Below are positions 9,100 to 18,001 of a stretch of DNA of 64,000 bases, one piece after another (positions within the stretch are counted from its first letter, which is position 1; every line of letters begins with the position of its first letter). The notes beneath the pieces are model-generated. The model saw only the letters and a list, made by a program, of their open reading frames with translations, did not search any database and was not told the origin of the DNA. Source of the stretch: Acidovorax sp. Leaf160 (GTDB lineage Bacteria; Pseudomonadota; Gammaproteobacteria; Burkholderiales; Burkholderiaceae_C). The position numbers and the translations under genes are program-made. The stretch covers positions 62,001 to 126,000 of the forward strand of contig NZ_LMOV01000028.1 in the NCBI RefSeq assembly GCF_001424265.1, read 5' to 3'.

Positions 9100-10746
9100 T
9101 TACTCCTGCACAGGAGCCACGAAACGCGTGAAGCGGTGAGGCCAAGTGATGCCGAAGTTGCCAGACACGCCGTTTGCCACGCTGCCGTTCGTCAGCTTCT
9201 GGAACGAGGAGCCCAGCACTGGCAGGCCAGGGCCGCCGTTGGTGGTGTCCATCACGCCCCAGCCATTTTCAGCGAAGCCGGACGTCAGGGTCTGACGTGC
9301 AACGTTGCCACCCAGCACCGAAGCGCCCGAGTCCTTGAATGCCAGCACGCTGGTTTCGCCGCAGAAGGCGAAGCCGGCGGTAGGCGTGCCTGGCGAGAAG
9401 ATTGGGCCTTGGCCAGGTTGGCCGCCTTCTTCACGATCCAGGAACGTTTGACCGTCGGAAGCCACGCAGATGTTACCCACGGAGTCCACGCTGGTGTTGC
9501 CAGGACGGAACCAGTCGATCGCGGTGACGCCGGTGGTGCCAGTAGCCAGACGCGAGAACAGGCGGTAGTTAGCGCCGTTCAGGCCAGCTGCGTAGTTGGC
9601 AGCCACACTGTAGCGACGGGTAGGCATCGAGAACACCCAGTCCGTCTTGGCCGTGATGGCCGCGTCGGTAGCGTACTGGTTGGTGATCGACGTAGCAGCC
9701 AGAGCGCGCGTCAGTTCAGCAGCTTGCGTCAGAGGAGACGTGGCTGCGGTTGCGTCCACTGCAACGTAAGGCGTAGACATGTCAGGCAGGTCATAGAACG
9801 CAGCCTTCAGAACCTGGCTCACAGCCGTGGTGCCGTAGTCCGAACCGTTGGCAGGACGTGCGTCCGTACGGAACAGAGGGTCAGCGGTGTAACGGTCCAC
9901 GTTGCCAACTGGCGTGCTCAGTTGTGGGAAGTGCACGAAGTTGCCGCGCGCGGCATTGCCGGCACCGTCAACTGCAACCACCGAGGTGGAAGCGCCCGAG
10001 AACGTCGTGGTTTGTGGGATGTTCAGGATGTACCAGTCACCCATCAGGCCAGTCGTAGGCGTGTTGAAACCCGACGTACCAACGTTTGCAGCCGTGTAGT
10101 TCGTGGAAGCAACGCGATCCAGCAGCGTGCGAGCGGCGGAGCCGGCCACCGAGCAAGGAGCAACGCCGTTCACGTGCTTGATAGCTTGGTACAGGGTAGG
10201 AGCAGCAGCGGTACCGGTCGTGTTGACAGGAATGTCAGCCATGCTGAACAGCTCGACATAACCTTCACGGGTCTGGTTAGCCTTGTCGCTGGCGACCAGG
10301 CTGGAGTTCAGACGGTCGGTCACAAAACGCTGGGGCACGTTCTTCGTCAGTGCAGGCACCGTGCAGCTGTTGTCAGCCGTGGTGATTTGCGCCACGCCGT
10401 CGGAGCCTTGCGTCACAGCAGCCGTCCACACGTCGCCGGGCGACAGGAACAGTTGGAAGTCAAGAATATCGTCGGAGTTGGAAGCGCTGCGGAAACGCAC
10501 CTTCACGGCCTTGCCGTTGGAGGTGTCGGTGTTCACCACGTGGAACACGCTCATGTTGTTGTTTTGAGCGTTGAAGTATGGCACCAGCAGGTTGTGACCC
10601 ACGCCAGCGTCAGAGATACGCAGCGTCGTAGCGTTGGCAGCAGTCAGACCGCCGCCAGTGCGGATGACGTCAGCCGAAGCGGTACCTGCCAGGCCCAGGC
10701 CACCAATCATGGCAGCAATGCTCAGAGCCAGAACATTTTTCTTCAT
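9100..10746 (-). CDS. Secreted surface protein of unknown function, probably abundant
   Basis: The 548-residue precursor starts with a clean Sec signal peptide (MKKNVLALSIAAMIGG... cut after GTASA, about residue 25). The mature part is rich in Thr, Ala, Asn and Ser, has few Cys and Lys, and no recognised catalytic motif. It contains a VKVRFRSASNSDDILDFQLF segment and FLSPGDVW, which I associate with uncharacterised bacterial surface/S-layer-like proteins. The ATG at 10746 is preceded by GGAG and by none of the in-frame extension's features. Codons such as GGT, CGT and GCT are more frequent than in neighbours, as in highly expressed genes. Its own terminator and a downstream prolyl isomerase support bulk export. 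The function cannot be named from sequence. Confidence 0.8.
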   Translation of the reverse strand: MKKNVLALSIAAMIGGLGLAGTASADVIRTGGGLTAANATTLRISDAGVGHNLLVPYFNAQNNNMSVFHVVNTDTSNGKAVKVRFRSASNSDDILDFQLFLSPGDVWTAAVTQGSDGVAQITTADNSCTVPALTKNVPQRFVTDRLNSSLVASDKANQTREGYVELFSMADIPVNTTGTAAAPTLYQAIKHVNGVAPCSVAGSAARTLLDRVASTNYTAANVGTSGFNTPTTGLMGDWYILNIPQTTTFSGASTSVVAVDGAGNAARGNFVHFPQLSTPVGNVDRYTADPLFRTDARPANGSDYGTTAVSQVLKAAFYDLPDMSTPYVAVDATAATSPLTQAAELTRALAATSITNQYATDAAITAKTDWVFSMPTRRYSVAANYAAGLNGANYRLFSRLATGTTGVTAIDWFRPGNTSVDSVGNICVASDGQTFLDREEGGQPGQGPIFSPGTPTAGFAFCGETSVLAFKDSGASVLGGNVARQTLTSGFAENGWGVMDTTNGGPGLPVLGSSFQKLTNGSVANGVSGNFGITWPHRFTRFVAPVQE

Positions 10747-10851
10747 ACAAGGAACTCCAGTTAAAAAAGTTGGTAAGCGCAACTACCACGATTGATTACG
10801 CCGGGGAATGTTAGCACAGCGTACGAACGGGGAGGGTATCGGAGAAACTGT

Positions 10852-10885
10852 AAAAAAAAGCGTTGTTGATGAAATGCAACAACGC
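10852..10885 (-). terminator. Rho-independent terminator ending the type II secretion unit
   Basis: On the minus strand GCGTTGTTG pairs perfectly with CAACAACGC across an 8-base loop and is followed by eight T. It lies about 40 bases beyond the stop of the lipoprotein gene and insulates it from the surface protein gene. Confidence 0.92.
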
Positions 10886-10922
10886 CCGGGGAGTAGCACG
10901 AACGCGTTCGCAACAAGCGAGG

Positions 10923-11339
10923 TCAGGGGGCCTCGAAGTGCCACCAGTTGCCATCCTCCAGCACCCAGACATCGTCCGAATACATCTCGATCGGGGCCAT
11001 GTTCATCGCCACAATCGGTGGCACCACCGCCATCTTGATCCGAGCGACGCAGCGCTCTGCCTCGCACGTGACGCGCTCCACCTCCACCGCCTTCGCACCC
11101 AAGCCAGCATTGCGCACCCGGTACTGTTGCAGGTCCCGCACCTCACGATAGGAGGGAGCCGTCAATTGGTAGGCCTTGTCTGGCCGCCCTTCGAGGCGGG
11201 CTTGCCAGAAATCATTGGCGCGGCTCTTGACTGCACTTTCCGGGCCACCGAATGTAGCGCAACCGGCCAGCAAGGTGCTGACGCACGCAAAGGTAAGCGC
11301 CGCTGCGGCGCGCATCCGTCGATTGGGAGCAATTCTCAT
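10923..11339 (-). CDS. Small outer-membrane-type lipoprotein, last gene of gsp operon
   Basis: The 138-residue protein has a lipoprotein signal with lipobox LLAGC, the lipidated Cys being residue 27. The mature part (about 110 residues) is an NTF2-like-sized domain with SRANDFWQARLEGRPDKAYQ near its start and two Cys (VTCEAERC) that could form a disulfide. The ATG at 11339 is preceded by GAGGAAA at good spacing. It follows gspD by about 60 bp and precedes the operon's terminator. It might help the GspD secretin reach or stay in the outer membrane, as pilotins do, but it shows no recognised pilotin signature, so that role is only suggested by position. Confidence 0.75.
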   Translation of the reverse strand: MRIAPNRRMRAAAALTFACVSTLLAGCATFGGPESAVKSRANDFWQARLEGRPDKAYQLTAPSYREVRDLQQYRVRNAGLGAKAVEVERVTCEAERCVARIKMAVVPPIVAMNMAPIEMYSDDVWVLEDGNWWHFEAP

Positions 11340-11400
11340 AGTCTTTTCCTCAAGGTTGCATCAGTTGTTGTGTCCAGCCGAGCATCGGTGCATCGCACCG

Positions 11401-13848
11401 TCACTGGGGCGGCAGCGGATTGATTGGAAGCGGCAGGTTCGCCGCCGGAGCCGGACTCGCACTTTGCGAACGCGGGTTCCGCTCTTCCACGGCGCGCAAC
11501 CCGCGCAAACGATCCCGCAAGTCTTCGCTGACCTCGCGGATTTCCGGATCGGTCCGCACGACTCGAGGTGTGAGGATCACCAAGAGTTCCGTACGATTAC
11601 CCCCCCGAGAGTTGGTGCTGAACAGGTTGCCCACGAGCGGAATGTCTTGGAGCAAGGGCACGCCGGACTTGTTGTTGGATTGCGTATCCTTGATCAGCCC
11701 CCCCAACACGACGGTTTCACCTGAGCGGACAGCCACCTTGCTCGCGATCTGGCGCTGAAGGAAGGTGGGCTGGGCCGCCCCGTTGGTGATATTCAGAGTG
11801 TCCGTCAGCGTCTGATCGATCTGCATGGTGACGAGGTTGCCCGCATTGACGGAAGGTGTCACCGCGAGGTTCACGCCGGTGTCACGATACTGGTACCCCT
11901 GCGTAGTGGCTCCGGTCGTGTCGCGTAGCAGGCTGGTAGGAACTGGGACCTGGTTGCCCACCGACATCTGCGCCACATGGTTGTCCAACACCATCAACGA
12001 GGGGTTGGACACCATTTTGACAAGACCTTTGCTTGCCAACGCGTTCAGAATGACGCGCACGTTTCCAGCAGAGTTCAGGAGTGAATAGGTGAACCCCTGA
12101 CTCGCACTGATGGTGTTCAAACTGGTGACGCTGGGCGGGGCTTTCAGATCTCCTGATGCCAGGACTCCAGCGCCGTCGTAACTGCCAGACCCGCCGCTAA
12201 ACGCCCATTGCAGGCCGTAGTTGAGTGTGTCGTCGAGCGTGACTTCCACAATGGAAGCATCAATCAGCACCTGGGTCGGCGGCAGATCCAGCCGCTTCAA
12301 GGTCGGCTCGATCTTCGAAAACTCGCTTTTCGTCCCCCAGACCAGGATGGAGTTGTTCAGCTCATCCGCCATCACGCGGATGTTGCCGATCAGTGCGGTG
12401 GAGGCTCCCTGGCCCGTTCCGCGGGTGTTGTTGGCGTTTTGCCCGAACTGTCCGCTCGACGTCCTGTTGCCGAAGGCGCTGCTGCCACCGAAGCCGCTGC
12501 TGCTGCCGAAGCCCGAGTTGCCGAAGCCCGAGTTGCCAAAACCGGAATTACCGAACCCGGAGTTGCCGAAGCCCGAATTGCCAAAGCCGGAGTTACCGAA
12601 CCCGGAGTTGCCGGAGCCGCCGCCCAAGCCTGGCGCAATGCCGCTATTGGCAGAGGCGCCGCCGCCGGCCATGCCGCCGAAGATGCCGCTCAGCACCCCT
12701 GCCAGATGCCGGGCGTTTCCGTTCTGCACCTTATAGATATAGAGCTGCGGCTCGGCACCGTTGTCGATGGGCTGATCGATCTTCTCGATCCAGCGGCGCG
12801 CTTCTTCCAGCGCCGACGCGCGGGGCGTCACCACCAGGATGCTGTTCAGGCGTTCAACTGGCACGATGCGCACGCCGCCGAAGAAAGTCCCGCCCGTAGG
12901 CGCAGCCGCCCCTTGGCGACCGCCTGCGCCGCCCTGCCCCGCAGAGCCGGCCGCCACGGCCGACGAGCCGCCCCGGGCGGAGCCGGTAGCACCTGCAGCG
13001 CCGCTGCCCGCGGCCTCCAGCCCACTGCCTGTCATCAGGCGAATGGCGGTTTCGACGTCTTCGATCGAGATGTTCTTGAGCGGGATCATCCCGACGGACA
13101 TGCCCTTGAGCAGATCCACGTCGAAGGTGTTCACCAGGTCCAGCCAGCCCTCTGCCTGCGTGCGCGTTCCGGCCATCACCAGCAGATTGCGCAGGGGATC
13201 GACCCGGATGATGGCCTCCGCAGGCACCATGGGCTTCAGGATGGCTGCCATTTCTGCAGCGCCGATGTACTGCAGCGGAACGATGATGGCGCCGTAGCCA
13301 GGTGGCAGCGGCGCGGTCTTGCCGGCCTGGCGGATGGTGCCGCCGATGCCGCGCAACAGGTCCGGCTTGCCCACGTGATAGGTACCCCGAGCGTCGCGCA
13401 ACATGGCCAAGCCGTTGGCCTGCAGGGCGCTTTCCAGCAGGAACACCGCTTGGTCCGGCGCGATGGGCACGCGCGTGGAGAGCGTGACCGAGCCCGTGAG
13501 TGGCGGGTGCAGCACATAGGGCGTCTTGAGGATGTCGCCCAGCAGGGTACGAACCACCTCGGCCACTGGCGCGTCTTCGAAGTTGAAGCTGAGCGGGGCA
13601 CCGGTGATGGGAGGCACCTCTTTCGCAGGAGCCACGACGACATCGTTGCCGCGCATGAAACGCGGCTTCGACTCGATCACCTCTTCTTGAGCAGGCTGCG
13701 CACCCGCTTGCGCAGGGACGATTTGCCCAGCAGGCGTGCCGGGCGCGGGCATGCCGCTCTCCGTCATGGCTGGGGAGGACTGCGCTGCTGCAGTGGCGGC
13801 GAGCGCGGCACAGGTCAAGGCGGTCAGTGCGGAACGGGGAAAGGTCAT
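11401..13848 (-). CDS. gspD: Type II secretion outer-membrane secretin GspD
   Basis: About 815 residues. A signal peptide (MTFPRSALTALTC... AAAQ) precedes an N0 domain beginning PLSFNFEDAPVAEVVRTLLG. Several N domains with repeated II-P-L-x-N-I type strands follow. The C-terminal secretin domain carries QVLIDASIVEVTL and VPVPTSLL. It forms the outer-membrane channel of the type II secretion system. Residues about 413-447 consist of seven copies of NSGFG, a disordered insert between N domains. The ATG at 13848 is chosen because it opens directly into the signal peptide; upstream GTG/ATG codons at 13869 and 13866 are possible. It follows the GspC-like gene by 44 bp. Confidence 0.95.
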   Translation of the reverse strand: MTFPRSALTALTCAALAATAAAQSSPAMTESGMPAPGTPAGQIVPAQAGAQPAQEEVIESKPRFMRGNDVVVAPAKEVPPITGAPLSFNFEDAPVAEVVRTLLGDILKTPYVLHPPLTGSVTLSTRVPIAPDQAVFLLESALQANGLAMLRDARGTYHVGKPDLLRGIGGTIRQAGKTAPLPPGYGAIIVPLQYIGAAEMAAILKPMVPAEAIIRVDPLRNLLVMAGTRTQAEGWLDLVNTFDVDLLKGMSVGMIPLKNISIEDVETAIRLMTGSGLEAAGSGAAGATGSARGGSSAVAAGSAGQGGAGGRQGAAAPTGGTFFGGVRIVPVERLNSILVVTPRASALEEARRWIEKIDQPIDNGAEPQLYIYKVQNGNARHLAGVLSGIFGGMAGGGASANSGIAPGLGGGSGNSGFGNSGFGNSGFGNSGFGNSGFGNSGFGNSGFGSSSGFGGSSAFGNRTSSGQFGQNANNTRGTGQGASTALIGNIRVMADELNNSILVWGTKSEFSKIEPTLKRLDLPPTQVLIDASIVEVTLDDTLNYGLQWAFSGGSGSYDGAGVLASGDLKAPPSVTSLNTISASQGFTYSLLNSAGNVRVILNALASKGLVKMVSNPSLMVLDNHVAQMSVGNQVPVPTSLLRDTTGATTQGYQYRDTGVNLAVTPSVNAGNLVTMQIDQTLTDTLNITNGAAQPTFLQRQIASKVAVRSGETVVLGGLIKDTQSNNKSGVPLLQDIPLVGNLFSTNSRGGNRTELLVILTPRVVRTDPEIREVSEDLRDRLRGLRAVEERNPRSQSASPAPAANLPLPINPLPPQ
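12506..12610 (-). repeat. Seven 15-bp tandem repeats inside gspD (NSGFG units)
   Basis: Seven consecutive 15-base units encode NSGFG each. Several units differ at third codon positions, so the amino acid repeat is conserved better than the DNA. It codes a Gly/Asn/Ser-rich flexible loop in the secretin. Confidence 0.9.
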
Positions 13849-13892
13849 GTCTGAAGTACCGGTCATCACGGTGAAAACTTGCGCGCCGCGTG

Positions 13893-14591
13893 TCAGCGGC
13901 CGCCGAAGGTTGGCTGCGGAGGCGCCGGAGGCGCGCTGCCACCACCGTTGGCTTCTGCTGAATTGGCAGGCGACTGCTGTGCCGGCTGGGGGCTGACCCC
14001 CGCCTGTGGAACGGCCGCAGATTCGTACCTGACGGCCGGCACGGTGAACGCCGAGCCCGGCGAGCCCCGCCCAGCCCCAGCGCCACCACCCTCGCCCGTT
14101 TGCAGCAGCGAACGCTGCAGCGTCAGCACGCGCTGCTCGCCGCCCCGGACGAAAGTCACCGACTGTCCCTGAATGGACTTCAAGGTCCAGCCGTCCACCA
14201 GGTCGTTGATTTGGGCCCGCTGCTGCTTGCCCGCCACCTGAATGATGACACCGCCGGCGCCAGCGCCCTGAAACACACCCGAAAGCTTGGCAGTGCTGAG
14301 GTTATCTGGCGGGGGCGGCGGCACTGCCGCGGGCGGCGGCGGCGGAGGGGGCGGCGGACGGCGGGTAACGGAGAAGACCGGGCGGTCCAGCATGGCGATG
14401 AACCGGCTGGTGTCGGCAGAACCGGCGGCGGGCAGCGCCGGAAGCATCGCCTGGTAGTCAGTGCGCAAAGGCTCTGGCGGAACCCAGGCGCCGTTGCGGA
14501 TAGATCCATCCGGCTTGAACCAGAGCGCCGCCAGAACCAGCGCAAGGCCCACGGCCAGCGCAGTCAGCAGGTGCAGTGCGTAACGCTTCAT
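13893..14591 (-). CDS. gspC: GspC/GspN-like inner-membrane component of the type II system
   Basis: The 232-residue protein has one N-terminal membrane helix (about 7-25) and a short periplasmic segment ending RPVFSVTRRP. A run of nine prolines and a second Pro-rich stretch follow. A small beta domain (about 98-165: LSGVFQGAGAGGVIIQV ... GWTLKSIQGQSVTFVRGG) matches the homology-region domain of GspC, which contacts the GspD secretin. There is no PDZ domain; instead the tail is Gly/Pro/Ala-rich and ends PTFGGR. Its start overlaps the gspM stop by four bases, and gspD follows. Some annotations would call this GspN; HR-domain content and position next to gspD favour a GspC role. Confidence 0.75.
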   Translation of the reverse strand: MKRYALHLLTALAVGLALVLAALWFKPDGSIRNGAWVPPEPLRTDYQAMLPALPAAGSADTSRFIAMLDRPVFSVTRRPPPPPPPPPAAVPPPPPDNLSTAKLSGVFQGAGAGGVIIQVAGKQQRAQINDLVDGWTLKSIQGQSVTFVRGGEQRVLTLQRSLLQTGEGGGAGAGRGSPGSAFTVPAVRYESAAVPQAGVSPQPAQQSPANSAEANGGGSAPPAPPQPTFGGR

Positions 14592-15148
14592 GAACGCTCC
14601 CGCAGCACACTGATGCCGAACTGGACGGACAACTTGGGGGCGAACTTGGGGTTGGCCGATGCCAGCCCGCCGATGACCTGGATTTCCAGGTCATCCAGGA
14701 TCATGAGGGGCATCTGGCTGCTGAGCACGGCCAGAGCGCTCTGGACGGCGATCAAGTCGCCGTCGGTGCGCAGGGTGAGCGGTATGCGGTCGAAACCCTT
14801 TTCCTCTTTCGGGGGCAGCACCTGGCTGCTGCTGATCTGCAGTCCTGCAGCACTGAAGATATCGCGCACCCTTTGCTGGGCGATGTTGCCTGTCTGGTTG
14901 GAGTCCTGCGTCGCGGGATAGGTGTATTGCGCGCGCATCTGGTTGGCCTTGGCCAGCACGCTCGCGATGTCGGCACTCTGCGCCTCCAGCCCCAGCAGCC
15001 GCGCGTGACGCGGCTCCAGTGTGGCCATGTTGCCCTTGACCCACTGGTGCTTGGAATACACATACCAGCCGCCCGCTATCAAAGGCGCCAGCACCAGCAA
15101 AACACTGCCGGCCAGCAGCCCCCACTCACGCATGCGTAGCTTTTTCAT
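14588..15148 (-). CDS. gspM: Type II secretion protein GspM
   Basis: The 186-residue protein has a short cytoplasmic N terminus (MKKLRMREWG), one membrane helix (about 9-30), a coiled-coil stretch and a periplasmic ferredoxin-like domain (about 85-186). This is the GspM/PilO layout. It partners GspL in the inner-membrane platform. Its ATG shares one base with the gspL stop, and its stop overlaps the next gene by four bases, indicating tight translational coupling. Confidence 0.85.
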   Translation of the reverse strand: MKKLRMREWGLLAGSVLLVLAPLIAGGWYVYSKHQWVKGNMATLEPRHARLLGLEAQSADIASVLAKANQMRAQYTYPATQDSNQTGNIAQQRVRDIFSAAGLQISSSQVLPPKEEKGFDRIPLTLRTDGDLIAVQSALAVLSSQMPLMILDDLEIQVIGGLASANPKFAPKLSVQFGISVLRERS

Positions 15149-16395
15149 CAGCGCGCCTTTCCACCGGCAGGGGCAGCGGGCGCGGCAGGCGCCGATCCGC
15201 CAAAGGTCGGGCTACCGCCAAATGTGGGCGCAGCTGCCGCTGGTGGCGCAGAAGGAGCTGCCGCCTGGGCAGCGGCAGCCGTGGGGGTTGCAGCGGCACC
15301 TGCGGCCGGTGCGTCACCGCCCGCCGGAACAGCGACCGCCACAGCCGGTGGCGTTGGCACCACGCCAAACTCTTTCAGATCCAGCATGAATTCGATGACA
15401 AAGGTTTCTTTGGTTGAAGCACCGACGCGCGTGGCGGGACTGGGCGCCTTCACGTCGCGCAGCCCGGGCTGCTCTCCCAGCAATTGCATCAAGGCCGACG
15501 CATTGCCGGCAATGCCGGACAAGGTCACCTTGCGGCCCTGCAGCTTGAAACCCTGCACCGCCGCGTCGTCCGGCAGCAATTTGGTGAGCATGTCGAGAAC
15601 GCGCAGAGGCTCCACCCGATCGACTACCAATTCAGACAACGCGTTGAGCTTTTCGACAGACTTCATCATCGCTTCGCGCTGCTGTACTTGCGGCGCCACC
15701 CGGCCTGCCAGCGCAGCATGGGCGTCCAGTGCCTGCAGCGCACGCTTACGCAGTTGCAGACTGGGCGTCACGGCCATGGCCAGCAACAGCAGCGCGATGA
15801 TCGCGAGCAACGCAAAGCCGGCGTTGCGCGACCGCCGGCCGTAGGCCTTGCGCGCGTTCTCGCCATAACCACGCAGCACGACCGGCGAGCCAGCAGCGCT
15901 CCGCACCCATACCTCATAGTCGGAGATGGCGCCCAGCCGGGACGCCTGCGAGGCCGAATACTCCGCCACCTGCTTGCGCGAAGCGATGGCGACGTCTGCC
16001 GCAATGCTGCCCTCGGCACCCGGACGGGTTGAATACCCCCAGACCAGATCGTCGGCAGGGAACGGACTGATGGACCGCGCCTGCAACGCGAGCGCGCTCT
16101 CCAGATCACTGGCGCCCAGCCGCGGAAGCGTCATCGTGCGGCGGAGCACCAGATCTTCTGGCAGCTCCAGCGCCGTAAAACTGGACTTGAGCCGCCCGAC
16201 GGGCTGTGCGTGTCCCACACCGGCGCACCAGAACGACTGCCCGCCGTCTGCATGGAGCAGCACGACCTGCGGCTCAGGGGTCAGCCACGAAAGCGCAGGC
16301 GATTCACCCACGCTGGCCCAGGCCTGCCGGGTGTCTCGCCACAGCGTACGGAGATCGATACCCAGGAAGCGGGCGTCGGAGGAAAGGGACGGCAT
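15148..16395 (-). CDS. gspL: Type II secretion protein GspL
   Basis: The 415-residue protein has a cytoplasmic N-terminal region related to the actin-like domain of GspL/PilM. A membrane helix (about 193-211, FALLAIIALLLLAMAV) and a PilN-type periplasmic domain (to about 345) follow. The last ~65 residues are Ala/Pro-rich, contain PTFGGSPTFGGS and end GGKAR. In the assembled machine GspL links the GspE ATPase to the inner-membrane platform with GspM. The gene lies 3 bp after gspK. The low-complexity tail with the PTFGG motif is unusual and is shared with GspJ and the GspC-like protein. Confidence 0.88.
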   Translation of the reverse strand: MPSLSSDARFLGIDLRTLWRDTRQAWASVGESPALSWLTPEPQVVLLHADGGQSFWCAGVGHAQPVGRLKSSFTALELPEDLVLRRTMTLPRLGASDLESALALQARSISPFPADDLVWGYSTRPGAEGSIAADVAIASRKQVAEYSASQASRLGAISDYEVWVRSAAGSPVVLRGYGENARKAYGRRSRNAGFALLAIIALLLLAMAVTPSLQLRKRALQALDAHAALAGRVAPQVQQREAMMKSVEKLNALSELVVDRVEPLRVLDMLTKLLPDDAAVQGFKLQGRKVTLSGIAGNASALMQLLGEQPGLRDVKAPSPATRVGASTKETFVIEFMLDLKEFGVVPTPPAVAVAVPAGGDAPAAGAAATPTAAAAQAAAPSAPPAAAAPTFGGSPTFGGSAPAAPAAPAGGKAR

Positions 16396-16398
16396 GTG

Positions 16399-17277
16399 TT
16401 ATGGAGTAGTTGCGCGTTGAGTGGACTCCACACTGCGAAGGGTGCGGAAGGTATGCCACGGGGCGCCATCGGAGGCTCGGGTGTCGAGGGCGACGTTGCG
16501 AGCGACGCGCACCATCGACCCATCACCCATGGGAACTCTCGCCTGCACTCGGAATTGCCTCACTGCGGAAACGTCTGTCAGCGACCCATCGATAGACGAA
16601 GTGTCGACCCCCACCTGGCCCGCGGCTCTCTTGGATGCGATCTGTGCCGCAGCGCCTGCGTTGCCTCCGGTCAATACCTGCAGCACCTCAGGGGGGGCTG
16701 CCATCGGATTCACACGGCCCGAGCCGCGCAAGTCGGCCGTCAAAAGGCCAGCGAGTCTAGCATAGAGGTCATAGTCGATGCCGGGCACCTTGAGCAGGTC
16801 CTCTTCCGCCTCGAACCGCTGCCGTCCGCCCCGGGAATCGGGGGTATCGCGCACCGTGACCACCGCCTGCGCGGCCGCCTGGGCAGCGCCGGCAGGCAGT
16901 CCGCCAGCGACGGCAAACAAGCGCTCGAGGAGCGGCAGCGGCGCCGCATTGATGTCGATGTAGCCGTTCAGCGGAATGATCTCGACCTGCATCGACACGC
17001 CGCGGTAGACGACCGGGGACTGCACCAGTTGCTGCACCGGCTGGTTGTTGGCAACCAGCGCCTGCAATGCGACCTGGATCGCCCCGTCTCCCAGCGCCTG
17101 GGCCTGCACCGCCTGGCGGGACAGCGACATCATGCGCGCCTCATCTCGAATGGAACGGGTCAGCCCAGTCGCCAGAATGCTGAGCGACGCGACGATCCAC
17201 AACACGGCGATCAGTGCCACGCCCCGGGAAGCAGCCTCATGCGCATGCCTGCGCCGCGCCATCACAGTGCCGTGCAT
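16399..17277 (-). CDS. gspK: Type II secretion minor pseudopilin GspK
   Basis: About 292 residues. The prepilin-type N terminus reads ASRGVALIAVLWIVASLSIL, with the Glu at position +5 replaced as is usual in GspK. The large globular domain contains GYIDINAAPLPLLERLF and VPGIDYDLYARLAGLL, the SAM-like helical insertion of this family. GspK caps the pseudopilus tip with GspI and GspJ. The ATG at 17277, one base after the gspJ stop and behind GGGAG, is preferred over a TTG at 17295. Confidence 0.9.
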   Translation of the reverse strand: MHGTVMARRRHAHEAASRGVALIAVLWIVASLSILATGLTRSIRDEARMMSLSRQAVQAQALGDGAIQVALQALVANNQPVQQLVQSPVVYRGVSMQVEIIPLNGYIDINAAPLPLLERLFAVAGGLPAGAAQAAAQAVVTVRDTPDSRGGRQRFEAEEDLLKVPGIDYDLYARLAGLLTADLRGSGRVNPMAAPPEVLQVLTGGNAGAAAQIASKRAAGQVGVDTSSIDGSLTDVSAVRQFRVQARVPMGDGSMVRVARNVALDTRASDGAPWHTFRTLRSVESTQRATTP

Positions 17278-17278
17278 G

Positions 17279-18001
17279 CTAGCGACTCCCGCCAAAAGTG
17301 GGCCGGCTGGAACGGGGGTCGCTCGCCGGCATGACGCGAAGCGGCACGACGAGTTCGGGCCACGCGCCCTCCTCCGTCTGTACCGACACCACCACCCGCT
17401 GCGGCAGTTCGTCGACCTCTTTCCATGCGGCGGACCATGCTGGCGGTTCGTAACGTGCGTCCTCGTACTGCATTGCCAGGCCGGTGACCCCTGTCGTCAA
17501 GGTATACGACTCGGCCACCGCCCAGTTGGGCGGCGTGGCGGCGTCTACCCAGGGGGTGTACTGGAGCACCAGCGCACCACCCGAATCGGCCGCATCGACG
17601 ACTCCCAGACGGAAGTGATAGCGGCCGCCCACGCCATAGCGCCCCGGCATCACGCCGACCCAGGCCATCTGCTGCGGCTGCCCCAGGAAGAAGAACTGAC
17701 TGGCGCCCGCTTCCACCAGCCCGGCGACCTTCTGCCCCGACACGCGCTCCAGCACCGAACGCAGAAAGGTCTGCGCCACACGCAGGTCGTCGGACCGCTG
17801 AAGGCGGGCATCCACACGGGTTTCAGTTTGCGCCGCCGTGCGCAGCGCGGACCCCAGGGCCAGCATGATGAGCGACAGCAGGGAAATCACCACCAGCAGC
17901 TCCACCAAAGTGAAGCCATGTCCACGGCGACGCGGCGCCCGTCTGCTGAAGGGAGCCAGCGGGCGACCAGGACGCTGATGAATGGGTTCTCGGGTGTTCA
18001 T
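17279..18001 (-). CDS. gspJ: Type II secretion minor pseudopilin GspJ
   Basis: The 240-residue protein has a basic leader and the prepilin peptidase site G|FTLVELLVVISLL at about residues 29-42, then a beta-rich C-terminal domain. GspJ forms the tip complex with GspI and GspK. Its start overlaps gspI by four bases. The protein ends PTFGGSR, a motif also found at the ends of GspL and the GspC-like protein of this operon. Confidence 0.9.
   Translation of the reverse strand: MNTREPIHQRPGRPLAPFSRRAPRRRGHGFTLVELLVVISLLSLIMLALGSALRTAAQTETRVDARLQRSDDLRVAQTFLRSVLERVSGQKVAGLVEAGASQFFFLGQPQQMAWVGVMPGRYGVGGRYHFRLGVVDAADSGGALVLQYTPWVDAATPPNWAVAESYTLTTGVTGLAMQYEDARYEPPAWSAAWKEVDELPQRVVVSVQTEEGAWPELVVPLRVMPASDPRSSRPTFGGSR

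Noticed and set aside
12506-12610. Regular repeats suggestive of a CRISPR array
   Set aside because: The units are contiguous without spacers and encode NSGFG repeats in the gspD frame.
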